Source: Hyphomicrobium_A sp963722495
GTDB lineage: Bacteria; Pseudomonadota; Alphaproteobacteria; Rhizobiales; Hyphomicrobiaceae
Assembly (NCBI GenBank): GCA_963722495.1
Contig: CAVRND010000013.1
Location: forward strand, 1-64,000
DNA length: 64,000 bases
Direction of reading: 5' to 3'
In this document: piece by piece, positions 1-9,274 of the stretch
Layout: each line of letters starts with the position of its first letter
How positions within the stretch are numbered: the first letter of the stretch is position 1
Translations under genes and position numbers: made by a program
The notes under the pieces: generated by a model
Told to the model about the DNA's origin: nothing
What the model saw: only the letters and a program-made list of their open reading frames with translations
The model's database searches: none

Positions 1-1197
1 GGCGCAAAAGCGCATCGGTCATGTCAGTCTTTTGAACGCCACCAGAAGTTTCATTCGTGGCGTGCCAACCGGTGGGGACTCATTCTGCCTCGTGACGGCA
101 AAATGGCAATGCAGGTTGCCTGGCTACCCCTACACTGGAAGCGACCCGGGAGAAAGATCATGTTGAAGGAGCGAAATCGTTGACTACCTCGAGCGGGTTC
201 GCCGCAGAGCTTCGCTGCCCCACTGCGGGAGAACGTGGCAGTTACCCGCATAACCAGAGCGGTCAAGCGGTGGTTATGAGGTTGTGACCTCGGCGGGGAG
301 CTGGTCCTGCAATAGCGTCGTTATCGCGACTGGCGGGTATGACAATAACCCATCGTGCCGCCGTATGCGATAGATCTCGATACTGCCATCGCCCAAATCC
401 ATTCGGCAGACTACCGACGCCCATCGCAAATTCCCGGATGGTGCGACGCTCATCGTTGGCACTGGTCAATCCGGCGTACAGATCATGGAGGATCTTAGGG
501 ACAACCGGAAGGTTGATTCTGGCGGTTGGCCGTGCGCCGCGCAGTCCCCGCAAGTATCGGGGTCGCGACGCGACTGAGTGGCTATACGACATGGGCCATT
601 ACGCGATCACCATCGACCAGCACCCCGATCCAGTGAAGGCGGTGACGCAAACCAACCATTACATGTCGGGCCGGGATGGCGGCAAGGAGATCGACCTGCG
701 CCGCTTTGTCGTGGAACACGGCGTTGCACTACGGTTCTCTGTCGCACATGAACGGCACGACACTCCGGTTCCTGCCAGACCTAGAAAAGAACCTAGACGA
801 TGCAGACAAGAGCTACATCGGCATTTGCGATCAGATCGACACTTATATTGCGAGCAAGGCTCTCCCCACTCTAAGCGAACCACCATTCGAGAAGATTTGG
901 CGACCCGAAAAGCAGGTCACCGAAATCGATGCCGCCAAACTTGGGATCACATCCGTCGTCTGGTCTATCGGCTTTCGGCCGGACTATTCCTGGATCGACG
1001 CCGACGTGTTCAATGAGCGCGGCAAGCCTGAGTTCAAGCGTGGCGTGTGTGATGTTCCAGGAATGTATTTCGTGGGCCTCGGATGGCTGAACACGTGGGG
1101 TTCGGGCCGCTTTCTCGGTATCGACGAAGACAGTCGCTTTATCGCCGATCACATCGCTAGTTACGAGGCCATGCGGTCCTGGACGGAGGCTGCGTAA
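1..1197 (+). pseudogene. MSMEG_0569-family flavin-dependent oxidoreductase, frameshifted, 5' end outside window
   Basis: Protein sense is recovered only by changing frame at least five times. Recognisable blocks in order are WQCRLPGYPYTGSD (about 104-150), EIVDYLER (about 172-195), VVIATGGY (about 316-340), GATLIVGTGQSG (about 440-476, a GxGxxG-type nucleotide-binding loop), LAVGRAPRSPRKYRGRD (about 519-569), and a long C-terminal stretch containing SIGFRPDYSWID up to the TAA at 1195-1197. This order matches flavoproteins of the MSMEG_0569 family, which travel with nitrilase/radical-SAM (Nit1C-type) clusters. The first FAD-binding motif would lie upstream of position 1. The next gene's ATG overlaps the stop (TAATG), so the two were one transcription unit. 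The residues between shifts look undamaged, so sequencing indels are as likely as true decay. Confidence 0.6.
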
Positions 1198-2006
1198 TGG
1201 CCGTCCTCGCATTCCCTCGTCCTTCAGTGCGCGCCGTTTCGATACGTACTACCTGGCGACTTGGCATGGCGCACCTTTCGCCCAGCGGCCTCTCCGAGCA
1301 GTGGGTGTTGCGCGAGTGCGGTGATCGCCACTGGTCGCTGATCGCCCAAGCGTTAGGTCAGGATCGCGCCGTGTTCCTGTCCGGCAGTGGTGAGCCAATT
1401 TACGCTGCGTTCTGCGCAACCGCCCTTCAGTTCCACCCCCTTGGGATGTCGCTCCTAGGTGAAGATCTCGTCATTGTGTCAGAGCTGTTCCGAGTGAGTG
1501 CTGGAAGGCTTGGATCGGCCCACGAGTTTCTCGTCGACGGTCGGGTCATCGGGACTCTTCGCATGATCTCGACATTCGTCAGTCATGACAGCACGCGATC
1601 GAACCGTTCCATCGTTCGCAATCATCCGATGCGCGAAGCCGTCCTCGTGGAGGCGCCGGTGTCGCTCATCGAATTGTCTGCGTACGCGCACGCGGTAGCG
1701 CGACAGTGTCGCCAGCGCGCTAAAAGAAGCGAAGCGATCATAAGCGAGACGCCGTGTCCGGAGCTCGATTTCAACGCGGCCGGATTGCTCTATTTCCCGA
1801 CTTTCTCGAAGCTGGCGGAAATGGCGATGTGGCGGTTGCGGCAAAGCCACGGACTTCTGGCGAGCCGGACGGTTACGTATCTCGGAAACATCGACGTGGA
1901 AGAGAGTGTCACGGTTCACAACGGTGACGATGGGCTGGAGGTGGTCCGGTCGGACGGAAGGATCATCGCGCACGTCCAGACGTGCCGCCATCTCGGCCCA
2001 TCGTGA
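1197..2006 (+). CDS. Pnap_2097-family (LnmK-like hot-dog) protein
   Basis: Intact 269-residue protein. Residues about 23-45 (GMAHLSPSGLSEQWVLRECG followed by DRHW) resemble the N-terminal signature of the Pnap_2097 'biosynthesis cluster' family, related to LnmK, a double hot-dog acyltransferase/decarboxylase acting on carrier-protein-bound acyl groups. It has no signal peptide and no membrane segment, so it is probably cytosolic. Its ATG overlaps the stop of the flavoprotein remnant by one base, which indicates translational coupling and a shared pathway. The substrate cannot be told from sequence. It is the only intact cargo gene of the putative island. The family assignment rests on remembered motifs; a profile search would settle it. 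Confidence 0.6.
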   Translation: MAVLAFPRPSVRAVSIRTTWRLGMAHLSPSGLSEQWVLRECGDRHWSLIAQALGQDRAVFLSGSGEPIYAAFCATALQFHPLGMSLLGEDLVIVSELFRVSAGRLGSAHEFLVDGRVIGTLRMISTFVSHDSTRSNRSIVRNHPMREAVLVEAPVSLIELSAYAHAVARQCRQRAKRSEAIISETPCPELDFNAAGLLYFPTFSKLAEMAMWRLRQSHGLLASRTVTYLGNIDVEESVTVHNGDDGLEVVRSDGRIIAHVQTCRHLGPS

Positions 2007-2103
2007 GCAGTTCAACCTGGTTCGCCAGACATATCCGGCGTCCGCTGAGCCAGAGCGTTTTTAGCGTTGCGTATCAGTATCGCGTTGGTGGAGTTGAAAG
2101 TTC

Positions 2104-4298
2104 ATGCGTCGCGTCACAGTGGCTGCCCTATCGGCAGCGTCGTTGGTAGTGGGAGTTGGGTCGGGAACCGCTCAGGAAATCCAAGAGCTCCCACCCATCA
2201 CGGTCACTACGGAGGCGACCATGCCCAAGCCGAAGAAGACTAAGTCGACCGCGCAAAAAGGCTCGCCGACCGCGTTACCGGCGTCCGGGCAGACCTCCGG
2301 CAATCCGGTTAGCGCTTCCGTCGATCTGCTCGATGCGCGTCATGACGATATCGGCGCCGCGAAATCCGGGAGTGAGGGCTTCGTGCCGGCGAACCAACTC
2401 CTAGCCAAGCCGGCATACCGGGTCGGCGACATGCTAAAGTCCGTGCCCGGCCTGGTCGTCACGCAGCACAGCGGCGAAGGCAAAGCCAACCAGTATTTCC
2501 TGCGCGGCTTCAATCTCGACCACGGCACCGACATCGCCATCACCATGGACGGCATGCCGGTCAACATGCGCACGCACGGCCACGGCCAGGGCTACGCCGA
2601 CACGAATTTCATGATCCCCGAGCTCATGCGCGGCCTTGCATTACCGCAAGGGTCCCTACTTCGCGTCCGAAGGCGACTTCGCCTCGGCCGGCGCCATCTA
2701 TCTCGACGTCGTTGACAACGGCTCGACAAGAACTTCGCGCAGGTCGAGATCGGCAGCTTCGGCCACCGCCGCGCCGTGACCGGGATGTCGGCGCCCGTCG
2801 GCTCGACGGCACGGTGCTGGTCGCCGGCGAGATCGTGCGCTTCGACGGGCCCTGGGAGCGCCCGACGACTTGCGCAAGCTCAACGGCGTGCTGCGCTACT
2901 CCAGCGGCACCTACGACAACGGCTTCGCCATCACCGCCATGGCCTACACCGGCCACTGGTACGCGACCGACCAGATCCCGCTGCGCGCGGTGGAGGACGG
3001 GCCGCATCGGCCGCTTCGGCACGTCGACCCGACCGACGGCGGCGTCGCGCACCGCTACAGCCTGTCCGGCGCGCTGGAACGCAGACCGACGCCGACTGGC
3101 GACGCGCGTCAACGCCTACGTCATCAAGAGCGACCTGCAGCTCTTCAACAACTTCACCTACTTTCTCGACAATCCCGTCGACGGCGACCAGTTCAAGCAG
3201 ACCGACGACCGCACGCATCGCCGGCGGCAGCGCCAGCAAGACGTTCTTCGGCACGGTCCTCGGCGGCCTCAGAAGCGAGACGACGATCGGCGTCCAGGGC
3301 CGCTACGACGATATCGGTGTCGGCCTGTTCAACACCAAGCAGCGCGATCTACCTGTCTACCGTGCGCGAGGACAAGGTGCGCGAGGCGAGCGTCGGCCTG
3401 TTCGGCGAGAGCACGATGCGGTGGACGCCTTGGTCCGCACCACCGCGGGCCTGCGCGCCGACCTCTACCCGCCGACGTCGACAGCGACCTCGCGGCCAAT
3501 TCCGGCGACGACGTCGATGCACATCCTGAGCCCCAAGCTCGGTATCGTGTTCGGGCCGTGGGCAGAGCACCGAGCTCTATCTCAACGCCGGCACCGGCTT
3601 CCACAGCAACGACGCGCGCGGCGGCTGACCACCATCGACCCCGTCAGCGGCGAATCCGCCGTCACGCCAGCCCCGTTCCTCGTCCGATCCGAGGGCGCCG
3701 AGGTCGGCCTGCGCACGCAGCCGAGCAAGGACATCACCAGCACCTTCGCCGTGTTCCTCCTCGACTTCGATTCCGAGATCGTGTTCGTCGGCGACGCCGG
3801 CACCACAGAAGCCAGCCGGCCGAGCCGCCGCGTCGGCGCCGAGTACACGCTGCAGGCACGACTGACGCCGTGGCTGACGCTCGACTTCGACGCCGCCTAC
3901 ACGCAACGCGCGCTTCACGACCGACGACCCCGGCGCGCCCGGCCGCCGCATTCCGGCGCCATCGAGGGCGTCGTCGGCGCAGGACTCGTCGTTCGATAAC
4001 GTCGGCGGCTGGTTCGGCGGCGTCAACGTGCGCTACTTCGGTCCGCGCCCGCTGATCGAGGACAACAGCGTGCGCTCCAAGTCAAGCACGCCGGTGTCCG
4101 GTCGCATCGGCTATCGGTTCGGGAACGGGTTCACCGCTCCGGCTCGACGGTTACAACTTGCTCAACCAGGAATCGAGCCAGATCGACTATTACTACACCT
4201 CTCGATTGCCAGACGAAGGGCCCGACGGTGTCGACGACACTCATTTCCATCCCCTCGAGCCTCGCTCCTTCCGCGTGATACTGGCCAAGCAATGGTAG
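2104..4298 (+). pseudogene. TonB-dependent outer-membrane receptor, multiply frameshifted
   Basis: The first 170 codons read cleanly: a signal peptide (MRRVTVAALSAASLVVGVGS, cleavage near AQE), a Pro/Lys-rich linker, and a plug domain with VGDMLKSVPGLVVTQHSGEG and YFLRGFNLDHGTDIAITMDG. From about 2637 the frame breaks roughly every 80-200 bp, but successive frames keep giving beta-barrel sequence: KGPYFASEGDFASAGAIYLD, VLRYSSGTYDNGFAITAMAY, QPSKDITSTFAVFLLDFDSE, NVGGWFGGVNVRYFGPRPLI and a terminal FHPLEPRSFRVILAKQW ending at TAG 4296-4298. The full-length product would be about 730 residues, normal for the family. It would import a metal chelate or similar ligand using TonB energy; the ligand is unknown. 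No downstream partner gene is visible. Either this is a decayed island gene or it is a sequence rich in indel errors. Confidence 0.8.
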
Positions 4299-4431
4299 CA
4301 AGGCAGAACCGTGATAACCTTGCCGACGGCGTCATGCCTTCAAATACGGGCAACTTGCGGCAATGCAGCCGTTCCCCCTTCTAGAGGCCATTCCCGGCAT
4401 TCGCGATCTACGGCAATCGGCGGAGTGCTCC

Positions 4432-5659
4432 TCATGCCCGCAGGCCTCCGCGAAATGATCCCAATGACACGACCTTTCCTGGTGGCTTCTCGATGTAGGT
4501 CGCCCAGTCGTTCATTAGCGCGCGACGCTTTTCGAGTGCGTCGCCCCGGCGGTAGGCGAGTTCCACTGCATTACCGACAGCATGGGCAAGTGCCGCCTCG
4601 CAAACCTCGCGCGGATAATTTGTCACCTCGCCGGCCCAGTCGCGAAATGTCGAGCGAAAGCCATGAGATGTTATGTTCTGCACGTCCATGCGCTTGAAGA
4701 GCGCCTTCATGACCATGTTGGAGAGTGGCTTTCCGCAACGAGCTCCGGGGAAAACAAGGTCATCTGGCTTTCCTCGACCAGCAGTAAGAGTGCCGCCGGC
4801 GACAAGGGTACGCGGTGAGCTTTGTGCGCCTTCATCCGCTCGGCTGGGCACTCCCAAACAGCCGCGTCGAGGTCAATCTCACGCCAACGGGTGCCCAGCG
4901 CTTCGCCAAGCCGAGCCGCAGTCAAGATACACCACTCGAGTGCACGCGGAGCCGCGCCGCGGGAGTTGCGAGAGAGGTGGTCGAGATGCCCCCCGCCAGC
5001 GCGCGGGATTGGCCGCGTCTCCCGCGATGAAACCGCGCACGCGCGCTGCGTCCAGCACTGCCTCGATCCGGCCGCGCGTGCGCGATGCTGTCTCTGGCTT
5101 TGCGACCCAGATAGGCCGCAAGACCGTGAGGACGTCGTCGGTTGTAATTTCTGCAACACTCTTCGATCGCAGTGACGCCGCATAGACCGTGAGTGTCATC
5201 GCCCACTGCGAGCGGTGCTTAGCATTGCGCCAACCTGGCGACTTGGCAGCAATGAGATCTTCGGCCACCTTGGCCGAAGGTCTTCTGGCGCGAGCGTGTG
5301 GCATGCTGCGCTTCGAGAGCGCGACGCTCCGCTTCGTGTGAGGCCTGTCGGCTCTCAAGTGGATTCCGACCCTCAACGACCTCTAATCGGCATCTGGCTG
5401 CCAGCTCGCGGGCACGTGCCAGCGGCACCGCATCGCGCCCCCCAAGTCCCATCTCGCAGCGGCGCCCTTGCCAGCGGAACAAGAAGACCCAGCGCCGTGA
5501 CTTGCCGTCCTTGGAAACGGTCGCATAGAGGCCGCCGCCATCCGCATGCCGACCAGGTTTTTTCAACGTGGCAACCAAACGCGCTGACAAGCGATTTAGA
5601 GCCTTGCCCAAGGCACCCCCCCACAGTTCTGCGGTAAAATCCCAATCCGCTCCTGCCAT
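4432..5659 (-). pseudogene. Tyrosine-type phage/island integrase, frameshifted
   Basis: Three frames must be joined, with shifts near 5290, 4995 and 4760. The N-terminal DUF4102-type domain contains GRHADGGGLYATVSKDG and RWVFLFRWQG. A core-binding domain follows (TLTVYAASLRSKSVAEITTD). The catalytic domain keeps all expected residues: Arg in TAARLGEALGTRW, His-x-x-Arg in HGFRSTFRDW, His in EAALAHAVGN, and Tyr in ELAYRRGDALEKRR. The family is that of P4-like integrases, about 400 residues, which recombine elements into tRNA 3' ends. The gene starts about 160 bp from a tRNA-Ser 3' end and reads away from it. Because the catalytic residues survive on both sides of each shift, the frame breaks may be base-calling errors. 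If they are real, the element is immobile. Confidence 0.8.
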
Positions 5660-5819
5660 GCATCAGCCCTGTCACGAGCCCCACCAAGAAGCGTGGTTTC
5701 ACGCGAACGGACAGGAACGAGGATGAACGAAGGAGGTTTTCAAGTCACCGCCGCAGTCCCGGATTTCCAGGGAATTTTCAGGTGCGGCGAACGAATTGGA
5801 ACTGGCGCGAATGAGTGGG

Positions 5820-5845
5820 TGGCGGAGCCGGAGGGATTCGAACCC
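5820..5845 (-). other. Probable attachment site in tRNA-Ser 3' end
   Basis: The T-loop and acceptor 3' strand of the tRNA-Ser gene, ending in the encoded CCA, face the integrase gene. P4-type integrases commonly use this segment as the crossover site, so a direct repeat is expected at the far island end, left of the window. No second copy was seen here. Inference from position only. Confidence 0.35.
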
Positions 5846-5913
5846 TCGATACGCCTTTACAAGCGTATAACGGTTTAGCAAACCGCCGCCTTCAGCCTCT
5901 CGGCCACAGCTCC
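5820..5913 (-). tRNA. tRNA-Ser (anticodon GCU)
   Basis: On the minus strand the gene begins GGAGCTGTGGCCGAG and ends CGGCTCCGCCA. The acceptor strands GGAGCTG and CGGCTCC pair with one G-U. The anticodon stem-loop CGGTTTGCTAAACCG gives anticodon GCU (reads AGC/AGU). A long variable arm (TACGC..GCGTA) marks a class II serine tRNA, and the T-arm GAGGGTTCGAATCCCTC is canonical. CCA is encoded. It is also the likely integration target of the element to the left. Confidence 0.95.
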
Positions 5914-6081
5914 TCCGGAGGCCCTAATAGAGGCGAGGTCGACCGATTGCAAGCCGCGCGAAGCCCATCGCCGGAGGGAGCTTTGACGCCGGCCTTGACG
6001 CCCAACGCCCACCGCCGCATCGTTTGTGCCGCCAGCGGGACAACAAGGCCGAAAAGCGGCTGGACCTAAGGGTGGGCTTGC

Positions 6082-6670
6082 ATGCACACGCGGATTGCGC
6101 CGGTCGCGGCGCCGATAGTCCTCTGGGCGCTTCTTACGGGCGCAGCTGCCCAGGAATTCTGCGTGACCTGCTCGGGCCCCGACGCGACGTATCGTTGCGT
6201 GATCGGCGGCGAGGCGACGGTGGCGGCACGTAACTCGCGCGGACAATTCCTCTGCATCACCGAGCTGGCGAAGGCGGGCGGCCACAAGAGCTGCAGCGCG
6301 GCGCGCGGGCAGGCAACGCCATGCCCCGGAGAAACGCGCACCGTGATGTTCACGGTCGGCGATCCGGGCGCTTCCCCGCTGGAACCGCTCCCGTCGGATG
6401 GCGCGACCGGGATGGCGCCGCTCGCGCCCGTGCCGATTGCTCCCCCAGCGCCGCAGCCTCTGCCGCCGCCGGGCACCCAGCAGGCGCAGCCGCAACGCGC
6501 AACCGCCCGTCGATACGGGTTCAGCGCCAGCCGGCAAGCCGGAAGAGCCGAATGCGGTGGAGAATTTTGCCAAGAAGACGGGCGAGGCCGTCAACGACAC
6601 CGGCAAAGCGGTTGGCAACGCCGTCAAGAAGTCGTGGGATTGCGTCGCCTCGTTGTTCGGCGACTGCTGA
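6082..6670 (+). CDS. Small secreted Cys/Pro-rich protein with a frameshift near 6500
   Basis: A signal peptide (MHTRIAPVAAPIVLWALLTG, cleavage after AAAQ) is followed by a short Cys-containing domain (EFCVTCSGPDATYRCVIGGE, later HKSCSAARG), a Pro-rich linker (about residues 110-140) and, in the next frame, a C-terminal part with NFAKKTGEAVNDTGKAVGNA and the end SWDCVASLFGDC. The two halves join if one surplus base is removed at about 6490-6510. The NDTGKAVGNA stretch looks like an amphipathic helix. Probably periplasmic; function unknown. It lies just inside the tRNA-Ser boundary, and a Sel1-like gene follows on the opposite strand. Confidence 0.6.
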
Positions 6671-6701
6671 CGCCGGCTGTGGCCGGCATCCCTTGCCTCG
6701 C

Positions 6702-6971
6702 TTAGTGCTTGGCGATCCACTCGCGGGCGAGACGCTGAGCGCGCGAGATCTGCGGCTTCGACATTTCGCGCGAAATCTCGAACCGGTAGCGCTTAGCGTC
6801 GTCGTTGCCGCGCATGGCCGCGAGATTGAACCATTTGTGCGCTTCGACGAGGTCGAGTTCCACATCCCGGCCTACGCAATACATAAGGCCGAGTTGGAAA
6901 AGAGCATCCGGCGTCGAGCCGTAGTCGGTGCTCTCCTCAATGCCGTGTGATCTGAGTTCTAGCCGTGCCAT
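6702..6971 (-). CDS. Short Sel1-like repeat protein
   Basis: An 89-residue protein carrying about one and a half Sel1/TPR-like helical repeats: ALFQLGLMYCVGRDVELDLV followed by EAHKWFNLAAMRGNDDAK. The AHKWFNLAA core is the Sel1 signature. It has no signal peptide. Single-repeat Sel1 proteins of about 90 residues are common in Hyphomicrobiales and are presumed protein-interaction modules; the partner is unknown. The ATG at 6971 is preceded by a purine-rich GGCGGGAC. It overlaps no other supported gene. Confidence 0.75.
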   Translation of the reverse strand: MARLELRSHGIEESTDYGSTPDALFQLGLMYCVGRDVELDLVEAHKWFNLAAMRGNDDAKRYRFEISREMSKPQISRAQRLAREWIAKH

Positions 6972-7206
6972 GTCCCGCCGTACCCCTGAGCGGAGCGGAT
7001 ATTCCCGCTCGAACGCACAATCAAGATGTCAGGCAGCCTATGAAAACTGGTAAACGGCCCAGACGAGCGAGGTGTGAACGGGGTGCGTAAAACTCGCATC
7101 AAATCGGCGCAAATGGGTCGCTTCTGCGCAGGGCGCAAGCACCTCTTCATGGTCATGGTTACCCGCGGCTAACCATACGCGCAGAAGGCCCGTGATTAGC
7201 GAAGCA

Positions 7207-8181
7207 TCAAGGAATGAGAACGATCGATCCCGCCGTCTTGCGCGCTTCGAGGTCGCGGTGCGCCTGCGCGACGTCGCGCAGAGGATAGGTGCGGCTCGGC
7301 GCTATCTCCACCGCGCCGCTGGCGACGATGTCGAACAGCTCGGCGGCATTGGCGAGAAGATCCTCGCGCAGCGCCGTGTAGGTCATGACAGTTGGGCGCG
7401 TCACGTACAGCGATCCCTTGGCTGACAGGATCTGTATGTCGAATGGGGGTACCGGGCCCGACGCGCTGCCGAAGCTGACCCACAGGCCCTTCGGCTTCAG
7501 GCAGTCAAGCGACGACGGAAAAGTATCCTTGCCGACGCCGTCGTAGACGACGTCGCAGCCGGCCCCGCCGGTCAGCTCGCGCACGCGCGCTACGTAGTCC
7601 TCGGTGCGGTAGTTGATGACGTGCGTGCAGCCGGCCGCCAGGGCGAGCTGCGCCTTCTCGTCCGACCCGACGGTGCCGATCATGGTGGCGCCGATCGCCT
7701 TCGCCCATTGGCAGACGATGAGCCCCACGCCTCCCGCAGCGGCGTGGAACAGCAGCACGGTTCGCGGGGTGACGCGGAAAGTCTCGCGCAGCAGATAGCG
7801 GGCCGTCATCCCCTGCAGCATCATGGCGGCGGCAGTGACGTCATCGATCGAGTCGGGAAGTTTGACGAGGCGGTCCGCAGGGACGAGCCGCTCGTCTGCA
7901 TAGGCGCCGAGCACACCCGCATAGGCGACGCGGTCGCCGACCTGGACATCCGTGACGCCGGGGCCGACGGCCTCGACCGTCCCGGCTCCCTCCATGCCGA
8001 TGACGGCGGGGAGGTTCGCCAGCTTGTAGTAGCCGGTGCGGTGATAGACATCGATGTAGTTGAGGCCTACGGCCGTCTGTCGCAGCCGCACCTCCCCAGG
8101 CCCCGGAGAGCCGACCTCGACCGCCTCCCATTTCAGCACTTCGGGGCCGCCGTTGCCGTGAATGCGGATTGCGTGCGCCAT
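7207..8181 (-). CDS. NADPH:quinone oxidoreductase (zinc-independent MDR family)
   Basis: A 324-residue cytosolic enzyme of the QorA type, which reduces quinones with NADPH. The N-terminal GroES-like domain has LNYIDVYHRTGYY and GMEGAGTVEAVGPGV. The Rossmann domain has the cofactor loop HAAAGGVGLIVCQWAK (about residues 146-161, AxxGGVG type). The family signature VVYDGVGKDTFPSSLDCL is present. Length matches E. coli QorA (327). The cysteines that bind structural zinc in alcohol dehydrogenases are absent, as expected. ATG 8181 has AAAGG upstream. It stands alone between a Sel1-like gene and a divergent lipoprotein gene. Confidence 0.92.
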   Translation of the reverse strand: MAHAIRIHGNGGPEVLKWEAVEVGSPGPGEVRLRQTAVGLNYIDVYHRTGYYKLANLPAVIGMEGAGTVEAVGPGVTDVQVGDRVAYAGVLGAYADERLVPADRLVKLPDSIDDVTAAAMMLQGMTARYLLRETFRVTPRTVLLFHAAAGGVGLIVCQWAKAIGATMIGTVGSDEKAQLALAAGCTHVINYRTEDYVARVRELTGGAGCDVVYDGVGKDTFPSSLDCLKPKGLWVSFGSASGPVPPFDIQILSAKGSLYVTRPTVMTYTALREDLLANAAELFDIVASGAVEIAPSRTYPLRDVAQAHRDLEARKTAGSIVLIP

Positions 8182-8276
8182 GGTGGAGCCTTTCCTCGGG
8201 GGGCCGGGCGTTTCGCCTTGACGCGGCCATGGGAGCCTTCTACGGGCTGTAACGGCGCGCCGACAAGGGAGCGAGA

Positions 8277-8717
8277 ATGATTCTCTACCGCCGACGGAAC
8301 CTGCCGGTCCTGCTATTGCTTTTTGCCCCCGTCGCGCCTGTGGGTTGTACCGGTCCCAACGTTACTACGGGCTCAAGCTCCGGCCTCAGCTGCGTCGACG
8401 ATTCGAGCGATTGCGTCGCCAAGCGGCAGCGCACGCTGCGCTATCTCGTTGACGACAACGATCGCAGCTGGGTGAAAGCGCACGCCCCCGCGGAAGCCTA
8501 TGCGTCCGGCGTTCGGCTGTTCGCCTTGAAGACGAAGAAGAAAGACCTCACCTGTGACGAGCTGGCGCACGGCAAGAACGAGGCTGACCGCGCCCCGGGC
8601 GTGCTGCGCTCGGCCGGCAATCTGACGCCGGCGCAGGTCTCGCGCGGCATCATGCTGGCGAGCGAGGTTTCGCGTGAACTCGGCGCCGAAATGAAGCGCC
8701 GTTGCCGCAAGGCATGA
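8277..8717 (+). CDS. Putative lipoprotein of unknown function
   Basis: A 146-residue protein with basic N-terminus MILYRRRN, hydrophobic core LPVLLLLFAPVAP and a lipobox-like VGC (Cys about residue 23), suggesting lipidation and periplasmic anchoring. The mature part holds CVDDSSDCVAKRQRTLRYLV and a C-terminal helix ending RRCRKA; four cysteines could form disulfides. No domain is recognised. AGGGAG lies upstream of the ATG. The downstream dedA-like gene starts 32 bp after the stop on the same strand, so cotranscription is possible. Confidence 0.7.
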   Translation: MILYRRRNLPVLLLLFAPVAPVGCTGPNVTTGSSSGLSCVDDSSDCVAKRQRTLRYLVDDNDRSWVKAHAPAEAYASGVRLFALKTKKKDLTCDELAHGKNEADRAPGVLRSAGNLTPAQVSRGIMLASEVSRELGAEMKRRCRKA

Positions 8718-8749
8718 GCACGCGATTGTAGGAAAGACGCGTAGACCAC

Positions 8750-9268
8750 ATGCAGCCCTACATCGATGCGATCGTGGCCTTCGTGCAAGCCAACCAGGCA
8801 TGGGCCGCACCGGTCGCCTTCATCCTGGCTTTCGGCGAGAGCCTGGCCTTCATCTCTCTGTTCCTGCCGTCCACAGTTATTCTCGTCGCCATCGGCGGCC
8901 TGCTCGGCGCCGGCACTGGCACCGACCTGTGGACCGTCGTTCTCGCCGCCTGGCTGGGCGGATCGCTCGGCTACGCGCTATCGTATTGGATCGGCTTTTA
9001 CTACAAGGACGAGATCCGCAGCATCTGGCCGTTTCGCGACTACCCGAAGATGATGGATCGCGGCGACAGGTTTTTCGAGAACTACGGAATCTTCGGCGTC
9101 TTTCTCGGCCACTTTTTTGGCCCGGTGCGCGCCGTGATCCCAGTCATCGCCGGCATGGCGGCGATGCCGCATCTGCAATTTCAAATCGCCAACATTGCGT
9201 CGGCCTTCATCTGGGCCGCCGGCGTCATCGCGCCGAGTTTCTACGGCCTCCAGTGGCTGACCCACTGA
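8750..9268 (+). CDS. DedA/SNARE-associated family membrane protein
   Basis: A 172-residue integral membrane protein. The DedA hallmarks are an early FGESLAFISLFLPSTVILV (E in a hydrophobic re-entrant segment), GGSLGYALSYWIG, and the F-x-R-x3-P-type loop GHFFGPVRAVIPVIAGMAAM with its conserved Arg and Pro. About four membrane segments or re-entrant loops are visible. DedA proteins act in undecaprenyl-phosphate or phospholipid translocation and membrane homeostasis. Slightly shorter than E. coli DedA members (about 200). Convergent with btaB, 6 bp between stops. Confidence 0.88.
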   Translation: MQPYIDAIVAFVQANQAWAAPVAFILAFGESLAFISLFLPSTVILVAIGGLLGAGTGTDLWTVVLAAWLGGSLGYALSYWIGFYYKDEIRSIWPFRDYPKMMDRGDRFFENYGIFGVFLGHFFGPVRAVIPVIAGMAAMPHLQFQIANIASAFIWAAGVIAPSFYGLQWLTH

Positions 9269-9274
9269 AACGCC

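Larger units (their letters stand above)
1..5819. mobile_element. Probable end of a tRNA-Ser-integrated genomic island
   Basis: A tyrosine integrase of the P4/DUF4102 type starts about 160 bp from the 3' end of a tRNA-Ser gene. This is the standard layout of islands that recombine into tRNA 3' ends. The cargo seen leftwards (flavoprotein, Pnap_2097-like protein, TonB receptor) has no housekeeping role. The other end and its direct repeat of the tRNA 3' segment would lie left of the window, so the size is unknown. The integrase, TonB receptor and flavoprotein are all interrupted by frameshifts, so either the element is dead or the sequence is poor here. The island reading is an inference from gene order; no second attachment site was found inside the window. 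Confidence 0.5.

Noticed and set aside
4299..4431. Possible second gene between the TonB receptor and integrase
   Set aside because: Only 130 bp, with no open frame with start and ribosome site; it looks like the space between two convergent 3' ends.
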